Assembly: GCA_041685075.1 (NCBI GenBank)
Contig: JAWLGN010000025.1
Span: 1 to 31,476 of the forward strand
From: JAMCRM01 sp041685075
GTDB lineage: Bacteria; Acidobacteriota; Terriglobia; Bryobacterales; Bryobacteraceae
Length of the DNA: 31,476 nt
Reading direction: 5' to 3'
In this document: piece after piece, positions 26,228 through 31,476 of the stretch
Numbering within the stretch: position 1 is the stretch's first letter
How the letters are laid out: the number at the start of each line of letters is the position of its first letter
Notes under the pieces: generated by a model
Told to the model about the DNA's origin: nothing
Database searches by the model: none
What the model saw: the letters and a program-made list of their open reading frames with translations, nothing else
Program-made: the position numbers and the translations under genes

Positions 26228-28372
26228 CTACGCATTCCTCCTTTCGAGCGCGGCCAGCACGCGGTCCGGGGTCATAGGCATATCGCCCACCCGCACCCCC
26301 AGGGCGTTGGCCACGGCGTTTCCGATCGCCGCCTGGATGCCCACGGCGGGCGGCTCGCCCAGCCCGATCACCCCGCGCTTGTCGTGCGCGGGGGCGATAT
26401 CCAGGTGCACCACAATTTCACCGATGTCTCCGATGCCGGCCAGCTTGTAGGCATCGAAACTGTTGTTGATCACGCGGCCGGTGACGCGGTCCATGATGCG
26501 CTCCTCGCACAACGCCGTGGAGATCCCCATGATGATGCCGCCGTAGCACTGGCTTCGGGCCAGCTTGGGGTTGATGATCATGCCGCAGTCCTGCACCGCG
26601 ACGAAGCGGTTCACCTTGACGACGCCGGTTTCGGTATCGACGGAAACGTCGGCCACCTCGACGCCGCCCACCCCGCTGGAGTTGAGGCCTCCGGGGCTGC
26701 GGGGGTTGTTCTCGCCCATTTCGGAGATTTTGCCGGTTCCGAGCTTGCGGCAGGCGGCCTGCCAGGCGATGCTGCGGGAGGGGTTGCCCTTCACCCGGAT
26801 GCGGCCGTCCACGGCTTCGAGCTGGCCCGGTTCGGCGTTGAGCGCGGGCGCCGCAATGTCGTAGAGCTTGGTGAGCGCGTTCATGGTGGACTTGCGCGTG
26901 GAAGACGATACGCCGCCCACGGTGGTGGAACCGCCCGACGCGCCGGAGGGTGGATAGGTGCTGTCGCCGATCCGCAGGGTGATGGCGTTCATGGGCAGGC
27001 CCAGGGTTTCGGCGGCCACCTGGAGGATGATGGTGCGGGTGCCTGTGCCGAGGTCCTGGCTGCCGATTTCGATCACCACGGAGCCGTCCGGGTTGATGGT
27101 TGTACGGCACTGGCTGGCGTGGCCGCCGCCGCCCCAGGTGTTGATACCGATGCCCAGGCCGCGTTTGACGGGGCCGGAACCGGAGTCGCCGCGCGGGTGC
27201 CACAGCTTCTTCCACTCGCTCAACTCGGCCGCCTTGGCCAGTTGCGCGCGGTAGACCTCGGGCCGGGGCGTGTAGTCGGCGTTCTTGGCGAACACCTCCA
27301 TGGGGTCCATCTTGAGCGCCGCGGCGAGGTCCTCGATAGCGCTGCAGGTGAGATAGGAAGCCTGCTGGTTGTTAGGAGCCCGCCAGGCGCGCTGCCCGCC
27401 CGCGTTGACCGAAACCGCGGTGTGGTTCTGGCGGCGATTGGGGATGTTGGTATAGACGTAGGGGATGGGCGGCATGCCGCCGCCGGTGAAACCGCCGGTG
27501 GCCCAGGACTCCGATTGCCAGGCGATGATGGTGCCGTCCTTCTTCGCTCCCAGCTTGATGCGGGCGAAAGCGGAGGGCCGCACGCCGGCGATGGTGAGGT
27601 CGGTGGCGCGGTCGATGAAGGATTTCACCGGGCGGCCGCCGGCCTTTTGGGAGAGCATGGCGGCCACGGCGTCCCACCGCTCGGAGGAGAACTTGCTGCC
27701 GAAGCCGCCGCCCACGTGATCCTGGAGGACCCGGATGTTGGCGGCCGGCACCTTCAGGTTCTGGGCCAGCCCGGAGCCGGTCTGCGAAACCGCCTGGGTG
27801 CTGGCGTGGAAGGTGACCTGCTCGCCCTGCCACTGGAGCACGCCGCCGTGCGGTTCCAGGCAGCAGTGAGCCACCACGGGGATGCCGTACTGGCCTTCGG
27901 AGACCACGTCGGCTTCCTGGAAGGCCTTGTCGGGATCGCCGACCAGGCGCTCGCCGGCGGGCTTGGCGCGGCCCGCGGCGCGGGAGAGGTCCTCTTCCCG
28001 AACGACGTGGGGGAGCACCTCGTAATCGACCTTGATCTTGCGGACGGCGTCGCGCGCCTGCTCCTCGGTATCGGCCGCCACCATGGCGATTTCGGTGCCG
28101 GCCCACTGGATTTCCGTGCCGGCGCCGGAGATGACGTGCACGCCCCGCACCCCGGGACTTTTTTCGGCTGCGCCGGTATCGATGGCCTTGATGCGGGCGT
28201 GGGCGTGCGGCGAGGTGAGCAGGACGCCGTAGAGCATGCCGGGAAGCTTCACGTCGGAGGCATACTTGGCGCGGCCGCTGGTCTTCGCGGGGCCGTCCAC
28301 GCGGCTGGGCGATTGGCCGATCTGGCGCCGCTGGTCCGGCGCGGGCCAGGCGTAGTTGGGGGCTTCAGACAT
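26228..28372 (-). CDS. Molybdenum hydroxylase large subunit (PaoC-like, Moco-binding)
   Basis: Catalytic subunit of a xanthine dehydrogenase/aldehyde oxidoreductase-family enzyme; it hydroxylates an aldehyde or N-heterocycle using water, and the substrate is not shown by the sequence. It has 714 residues, close to PaoC. The N-terminal SRVDGPAKTSGRAKYASDVKLPGMLYG is the family start. The cofactor contact DHVGGGFGSK and the segment QRAWRAPNNQQ are present, and the active-site glutamate lies in GLGEPPAVG (Glu673). No signal peptide is present, so export would be as a complex with the Tat-bearing 2Fe-2S subunit. The start overlaps the small-subunit gene by 8 nt. A PaoD/XdhC-type maturation gene is not in the window. 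Confidence 0.95.
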   Translation of the reverse strand: MSEAPNYAWPAPDQRRQIGQSPSRVDGPAKTSGRAKYASDVKLPGMLYGVLLTSPHAHARIKAIDTGAAEKSPGVRGVHVISGAGTEIQWAGTEIAMVAADTEEQARDAVRKIKVDYEVLPHVVREEDLSRAAGRAKPAGERLVGDPDKAFQEADVVSEGQYGIPVVAHCCLEPHGGVLQWQGEQVTFHASTQAVSQTGSGLAQNLKVPAANIRVLQDHVGGGFGSKFSSERWDAVAAMLSQKAGGRPVKSFIDRATDLTIAGVRPSAFARIKLGAKKDGTIIAWQSESWATGGFTGGGMPPIPYVYTNIPNRRQNHTAVSVNAGGQRAWRAPNNQQASYLTCSAIEDLAAALKMDPMEVFAKNADYTPRPEVYRAQLAKAAELSEWKKLWHPRGDSGSGPVKRGLGIGINTWGGGGHASQCRTTINPDGSVVIEIGSQDLGTGTRTIILQVAAETLGLPMNAITLRIGDSTYPPSGASGGSTTVGGVSSSTRKSTMNALTKLYDIAAPALNAEPGQLEAVDGRIRVKGNPSRSIAWQAACRKLGTGKISEMGENNPRSPGGLNSSGVGGVEVADVSVDTETGVVKVNRFVAVQDCGMIINPKLARSQCYGGIIMGISTALCEERIMDRVTGRVINNSFDAYKLAGIGDIGEIVVHLDIAPAHDKRGVIGLGEPPAVGIQAAIGNAVANALGVRVGDMPMTPDRVLAALERRNA

Positions 28373-29012
28373 TGCGTCCTCCCTTGGTGGTTCGGGCGGC
28401 TTCCAATACGGCCTGGCGGATCCCCATGTAGGTGCCGCAGCGGCAGAGGTTGCCGCCCAGCCCGCGGTTGATCTCTTCCACCGTGGGGTTGGGATGCTTC
28501 GCCAGGAAGGCCTTGGTGGCCATCACGAAGCCGGGGGTACAGTAGCCGCACTGCGAGGCATCCTGGTTCACGAAGGCGGCGGAGATGGGGTGCAGGCCGT
28601 CCCCGGAGGCCAGCCCTTCGACGGTTTCGATATTACGTCCCTGGGCTTCGATGGCCAGCACGTTGCAGGCGTAGACCGCTTTGCCGTCGAGGATGACGGT
28701 GCAGGCGCCGCAGTTGCCGCGGTCGCAGACGCGCTTGGCGCCGGTGTAGTTGAGGTAGTGGCGCAAAGCGTCGAGCAGCGTGACGCGCGGTTCGAGTTTC
28801 AGGTTGTGCGGTTTGCCGTTGACGGTCAGGGTGACGGGAACGGGACCGGGACCGACGGGAGTGGCGCCGGCAGGCGCCTGCGCCTGCGCGGGAGTCTCCA
28901 GAATGCCGCTGCCCAGTACGCCGCCGCCGATGCCCGCACCGCGGATAAAACCGCGCCGCGACACCCTGCCGGCGGGTTTCTTGGTCTTGCCGGCGTCATT
29001 GTCGTGAGTCAT
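28365..29012 (-). CDS. Molybdenum hydroxylase 2Fe-2S subunit with Tat signal (PaoA-like)
   Basis: Electron-transfer subunit of the operon's molybdenum hydroxylase; 215 residues. A Tat signal (VSRRGFIRGAGIGGGVLG, about 17-34) precedes the mature part. The plant-ferredoxin-type cluster uses Cys96, Cys101, Cys104 and Cys116, and the second cluster uses Cys155, Cys158, Cys190 and Cys192, so both 2Fe-2S sites are complete. The long Pro/Ala linker at 42-58 is ordinary for Tat-type subunits. The ATG at 29012 is chosen because AAAGGAAA lies about 8 nt upstream and it gives a compact signal; the frame is open to 29186 but that part is leader. First gene of the operon. Confidence 0.95.
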   Translation of the reverse strand: MTHDNDAGKTKKPAGRVSRRGFIRGAGIGGGVLGSGILETPAQAQAPAGATPVGPGPVPVTLTVNGKPHNLKLEPRVTLLDALRHYLNYTGAKRVCDRGNCGACTVILDGKAVYACNVLAIEAQGRNIETVEGLASGDGLHPISAAFVNQDASQCGYCTPGFVMATKAFLAKHPNPTVEEINRGLGGNLCRCGTYMGIRQAVLEAARTTKGGRNV

Positions 29013-29151
29013 CGGAACATTTCCTTTCAGTGCCCTCGAAAGATCGCGCTCGAAGCGGGCAGCAGGGCTGCCCCTCGTGCCCGCCTCCGGCAACCCGGGC
29101 TCTTGACGGCGCGCCCAAGCGCCCCCCGGGTTACTCGCGTGAGAATAAATC
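29013..29151 (-). promoter_or_regulatory. Structured 5' leader of the molybdenum hydroxylase operon
   Basis: The transcript from the promoter at 29158-29186 would carry about 139 nt before the first gene. In RNA order it can form a perfect 8-bp stem (AACCCGGG at 29132-29125 with CCCGGGTT at 29099-29092). Within it GGCGC and GCGCC can pair over a 6-nt loop. A second hairpin GGGCAGC-CCT-GCTGCCC follows nearer the gene. I do not recognise a known riboswitch class. Confidence 0.4.
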
Positions 29152-29157
29152 GAGTTA

Positions 29158-29186
29158 ACTATAGCAGATGCAGAGGGGGCGTACAA
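29158..29186 (-). promoter_or_regulatory. Promoter of the molybdenum hydroxylase operon
   Basis: On the minus strand TTGTAC (29186-29181), a 17-bp spacer and TATAGT (29163-29158): a good sigma-70 promoter, in the 299-bp spacer between the divergent hydroxylase operon and the ceramidase-family gene. I found no comparable promoter for the plus-strand gene in the same spacer. Confidence 0.6.
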
Positions 29187-29311
29187 ATTACGGCTCTTTG
29201 CGCGCCGGGCGGCGGGCGTGTGCGGTTTCGAACAGAAGCCGCCCCCCTCCGCCGCGCTTGACTTCCACGCACCGGTGCGATAACCAGGGGACCGGACGAG
29301 GTCCCGGACTT

Positions 29312-30577
29312 ATGCGGACACTACGAATGATGCTGGCATGCGCGGCGCTGGCGGCGGGCGCGGCGTGGGCGCAGGAGGGCAACCTGCGGGCGGGCGCCGC
29401 CAGGGTGGACATTACCCCGGTGGAGCCGGGATTGCCGATGGCCGGTTACGGCGGGCGAACCGGGGGACACCAGGGCGTGCACGATCCCATCTACGTGCGC
29501 GCGGTGGTGATCTCCGACGGCGAGCGGCGCGCGGCTATCGTATCGACCGAGGCGATCGGGATTCCCGAAGACTCCTGGAGCGAGTTGAGCGAGCGGCTGG
29601 CGCGGGAGCACGGGATACCGCGCGAGTACATCCTGCTGGCCGCCACCCACACGCACGGCGCCCCCACCACGCGGTCGAACGTGAAGCCGGAGTTCGCCGC
29701 GCCGTGGAAGGCATGGCGGGCGCGCTGGCACGACGGCGTCTCCCAGGCCGTACGGCAGGCTGCCGGCGCCATGCAGCCGGCGCGCATGGGCGCGGCCACC
29801 GGACGCGCTTACGTGAACACCAACCGGAGGGCGCGGCTGGCCCACGGCGGCTGGGGGCTGGGCGTGAACCCCGAGGGCGTCTCCGACAAGACCGTCACGG
29901 TGGTGCGGTTCGACACGGCCGCCGGAGAGCCGCTCGCCATCCTCATCCACTACCCCGTACACGGCGTGGTGATGGGGCCGCGCAACTACCAGGTAACGGG
30001 CGACCTGCCGGGTGCGGCGGCGCGATTCGTCGAGGAGCATTACGGCGGACGCGTGGTGGCCGCGTTCCTGGCGGATGCCTCCGGCGACCAGAACCCCATC
30101 TACGGACCGGGCGACGACTTCAGCCGGGTGGCGGCGCTGGGCCGGCTGCTGGGCGAGGAGGCGGTGCGGGTGGCCGGCAGCGTGCGCACCTCCCCGCACG
30201 GCCGCGTGGCGGCCTCCCAGCGCGTCATCACCTGCCCCGGGCGCCGCATGACGGCCGATTCCAATACCGGGCAGAACCGGATCGCTTTCGAAGACGCCGA
30301 GCCGGTCGATATCCGGCTGTCTCTGCTGCGGGTGGGGAAGGTGGCGTTCGCCGGCGTCGCGGGCGAGGTGCTGACCAACATCGCGCTGCGCCTGCGGGCC
30401 GAGTCGCCGTACGCCCGCACGCTGCTGGTATCGCACTCGAACGGCGCGGTGGGCTATATCCCCGACGACGCCGCCTACGAACAGGTGAGCTACGAGATCT
30501 GGGTATCGCGGCTGAAGCCCGGGTGCGCGGAGTCCGGCATCGTAAACGGCTTTCTGGAAATGATGGACCGGCACTGA
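29312..30577 (+). CDS. Neutral/alkaline ceramidase-family exported protein
   Basis: A 421-residue protein with a signal peptide (about residues 1-20, ending AWAQ), matching the N-terminal catalytic part of neutral ceramidases (PF04734). Markers are RAGAARVDITPVEPGLPMAGYGGR at the start of the mature protein, the zinc-binding ATHTHGAPTT block, HYPVHGVVMG and ASGDQNPIYG. True bacterial ceramidases are about 640 residues with an extra C-terminal domain; this one is shorter and ends after the GYIPDDAAYEQVSYE block, so amidase activity on ceramide is unproven and another N-acyl substrate is possible. The ATG at 29312 is used because it begins the signal peptide; upstream in-frame residues look non-coding. 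It is monocistronic and followed by the DAHP synthase regulatory region. Confidence 0.85.
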   Translation: MRTLRMMLACAALAAGAAWAQEGNLRAGAARVDITPVEPGLPMAGYGGRTGGHQGVHDPIYVRAVVISDGERRAAIVSTEAIGIPEDSWSELSERLAREHGIPREYILLAATHTHGAPTTRSNVKPEFAAPWKAWRARWHDGVSQAVRQAAGAMQPARMGAATGRAYVNTNRRARLAHGGWGLGVNPEGVSDKTVTVVRFDTAAGEPLAILIHYPVHGVVMGPRNYQVTGDLPGAAARFVEEHYGGRVVAAFLADASGDQNPIYGPGDDFSRVAALGRLLGEEAVRVAGSVRTSPHGRVAASQRVITCPGRRMTADSNTGQNRIAFEDAEPVDIRLSLLRVGKVAFAGVAGEVLTNIALRLRAESPYARTLLVSHSNGAVGYIPDDAAYEQVSYEIWVSRLKPGCAESGIVNGFLEMMDRH

Positions 30578-30600
30578 AAGCGCGGCCGCAAATTTTTTCC

Positions 30601-30630
30601 TTGCATTTTGCCTGGTTGCTGCCCTATACT
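30601..30630 (+). promoter_or_regulatory. Promoter of the DAHP synthase leader transcript
   Basis: TTGCAT (30601-30606), an 18-bp spacer and TATACT (30625-30630). An A/T-rich tract (about 30589-30598) just upstream could act as an UP element. Transcription is predicted to start near 30636-30638, only a few bases before the leader ATG. Confidence 0.6.
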
Positions 30631-30639
30631 GCTAGATTG

Positions 30640-30699
30640 ATGCGTTACGCTTACGCCAGCTCGTTTACTGGCCGGTTCTGGTTTTACCGGAGCCGGTAG
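30640..30699 (+). CDS. Aromatic-rich leader peptide of the DAHP synthase attenuator
   Basis: A 19-codon ORF encoding MRYAYASSFTGRFWFYRSR, too short for ordinary gene finding. Seven residues are aromatic: Tyr3, Tyr5, Phe9, Phe13, Trp14, Phe15 and Tyr16, with a run Phe-Trp-Phe-Tyr. It lies just after a promoter and 97 nt ahead of the start of the aromatic-pathway enzyme DAHP synthase, with a strong terminator between them. Its stop codon is the first part of the antiterminator 5' arm. The role inferred is that of a sensor: shortage of charged tRNA-Tyr, tRNA-Phe or tRNA-Trp would stall the ribosome and permit read-through. No Shine-Dalgarno sequence is seen, and the predicted transcript start is so close that translation would be essentially leaderless. 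Confidence 0.75.
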   Translation: MRYAYASSFTGRFWFYRSR

Positions 30700-30778
30700 A
30701 GTGGCGTTGGCGTAGCGACAAGCACATAGTTTTCGGTAGGTATTGCCAACCCACTCCCAAAGGAGTGGGTTTTTTTTT
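30648..30778 (+). promoter_or_regulatory. Transcription attenuator with mutually exclusive RNA helices
   Basis: Four helices can be drawn by hand. P1 pairs 30648-30660 with 30706-30717 (12 pairs, one G-U, bulged U30651) and acts as an anti-antiterminator. P2 is a 10-bp hairpin inside it (30672-30681 with 30687-30696, loop UUUUA) made of the Phe-Trp-Phe-Tyr codons. The antiterminator pairs 30699-30710 with 30746-30756 (11 pairs, bulged C30705; C30711-G30745 can extend it). The terminator pairs 30748-30757 with 30762-30771. P1 and the antiterminator share 30706-30710; the antiterminator and terminator share 30748-30756. A ribosome stalled early in the leader would break P1 and free the antiterminator, while one at the stop codon would cover its 5' arm and permit termination. 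Not tested by folding software. Confidence 0.75.
30748..30778 (+). terminator. Intrinsic terminator/attenuator ahead of DAHP synthase
   Basis: A perfect 10-bp stem (AACCCACTCC with GGAGTGGGTT), loop CAAA, and a run of nine T residues (30770-30778). It lies only 18 nt before the DAHP synthase start and downstream of the leader ORF, so it controls read-through into the gene rather than ending the upstream one. Confidence 0.93.
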
Positions 30779-30796
30779 GCGACTCGGAGGATAAAG

Positions 30797-31476
30797 ATGA
30801 TCATTTCCATGCGTCCCCATGCCAGCCGGGAGGAGATCGAATATGTCTGCGATCGAATCCGCGAGTTCGGCTACAAGGTTCATTCCATCGAAGGGGAGGA
30901 GCGCGTGGTAATCGGCGCGGTGGGGTTGGGCGACGTGACGGCGTGTTTGGAATCGCTGGAGGCGATCCCTTCAGTGGAGCGGGCGGTGCGGATTTCAGCG
31001 CCGTACAAGTTCGTCAGCCGCGAGTTCAAAAAAGACCACAGCGCCATACGCATCAACGGGACGGTGGTAGGGGGAGACGAGTTCATCGTCATGGCCGGCC
31101 CGTGCTCGGTGGAAAGCGAGCAGCAGGTGATGGAAACCGCCGAGCTGGTGGCGGCCAACGGGGGCAGGATGCTGCGCGGAGGGGCGTTCAAGCCGCGCAC
31201 CTCGCCCTACGACTTCCAGGGGCTGGAGCGCGAGGGGCTGCGGCTGCTGCGCAAGGCCAAAGAGCGGACCGGGCTGGACATCGTCACCGAAGTGATGAGC
31301 GACCGCGACGTCGAGCTGGTGGCCGAGTACGCCGATATCATCCAGGTGGGCGCGCGCAACATGCAGAACTTCGCGCTGCTGAAATCGCTGGGAGCCTGCC
31401 GCAGGCCGGTGCTGCTGAAGCGCGGCATGAGTTCCACCATCAAGGAACTCTTGATGTCGGCCGAGTACATCGTGGC
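30797..31476 (+). CDS. aroF: 3-deoxy-7-phosphoheptulonate (DAHP) synthase, type I-beta, 3' end outside window
   Basis: Condenses phosphoenolpyruvate and erythrose 4-phosphate, the first step of the shikimate pathway to Tyr, Phe and Trp. The first 226 residues are visible. Residues 1-65 form a ferredoxin-like/ACT-like regulatory domain as in the Thermotoga maritima enzyme, followed by the TIM-barrel. Barrel motifs include MAGPCSVES (metal ligand Cys103), RGGAFKPRTSPYDFQG (128-142), DIVTEVM, QVGARNMQNF and LKRGMSST. The N-terminal domain implies allosteric feedback by aromatic amino acids. GGAGG lies 6 nt before the ATG, immediately downstream of the attenuator, so expression is probably under a second, transcriptional control. 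The window ends mid-codon; about 110 residues should be missing by comparison with the 338-residue Thermotoga protein. Confidence 0.95.
   Translation, partial: MIISMRPHASREEIEYVCDRIREFGYKVHSIEGEERVVIGAVGLGDVTACLESLEAIPSVERAVRISAPYKFVSREFKKDHSAIRINGTVVGGDEFIVMAGPCSVESEQQVMETAELVAANGGRMLRGGAFKPRTSPYDFQGLEREGLRLLRKAKERTGLDIVTEVMSDRDVELVAEYADIIQVGARNMQNFALLKSLGACRRPVLLKRGMSSTIKELLMSAEYIV

Noticed and set aside
25301..28471. A 1056-codon open frame on the plus strand opposite the molybdenum hydroxylase genes
   Set aside because: The minus strand holds the motif-complete subunits; the plus translation has no domain and is a GC-driven shadow.
29013..29151. Moco riboswitch in the hydroxylase leader
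   Set aside because: The leader is structured, but I could not match it to the Moco RNA consensus by eye, so only an unnamed structured leader is reported.
30636..30796. T-box or trp/tyr riboswitch in front of DAHP synthase
   Set aside because: No T-box core sequence or specifier-loop layout is visible. The aromatic leader ORF and the series of exclusive helices fit translational attenuation better.

Overview
The window is GC-rich and densely coded and looks chromosomal, from an Acidobacteriota-like bacterium (the Bryobacterales/Solibacter type is my best guess). The clues are a large Oar-type TonB-dependent receptor with an N-terminal carboxypeptidase-regulatory domain, a DUF6599-like protein, a periplasmic three-subunit molybdenum hydroxylase, several twin-arginine (Tat) exported proteins, and housekeeping genes (dnaG, rpoD, lepB, a DAHP synthase) of ordinary bacterial type. 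The taxonomy is inferred from gene content, not from a marker search. I see no IS element, CRISPR array, rRNA or tRNA.

Layout. (1) 1-3979, minus: Oar-like receptor followed by a Tat-exported metallophosphoesterase that runs off the left edge. (2) 4129-5379, plus: secreted CubicO-type serine hydrolase. (3) 5602-8392, minus: operon of Tat-exported aldo/keto reductase with two ferredoxin motifs, DUF6599-like protein and signal peptidase I. (4) 8410-15859, plus: DUF362 protein, YfhO-like membrane protein, dnaG, rpoD and a glycine-zipper lipoprotein. (5) 15824-17707, minus: ABC exporter overlapping the lipoprotein tail-to-tail. (6) 17823-24400, minus: DUF1326 protein followed by a complete tripartite RND efflux set (membrane fusion protein, HAE1 pump, NodT-type outer-membrane factor). 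(7) 24482-24935, plus: hicA-hicB toxin-antitoxin pair. (8) 25026-29186, minus: PaoABC-like molybdenum hydroxylase operon with a promoter, a structured leader and a last gene coding for a 71-residue six-cysteine protein. (9) 29312-30577, plus: neutral-ceramidase-family protein. (10) 30601-31476, plus: promoter, aromatic-rich leader peptide, attenuator and the start of a type I-beta DAHP synthase gene that runs off the right edge.

The most interesting element is the leader of the DAHP synthase gene. A 19-codon ORF (MRYAYASSFTGRFWFYRSR, 7 of 19 residues aromatic) lies between a promoter and a strong intrinsic terminator. The RNA can form an ordered series of mutually exclusive helices: an anti-antiterminator that includes leader codons, an antiterminator whose 5' arm begins at the leader stop codon, and the terminator. 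This is the architecture of ribosome-mediated transcription attenuation, here apparently sensing all three aromatic amino acids at the entry to the shikimate pathway.

The other accessory features mostly concern envelope redox and export: four Tat signals, two iron-sulfur or molybdenum redox systems, an RND pump and an ABC exporter. Promoter and terminator calls come from reading motifs by eye, and folding energies were not computed.
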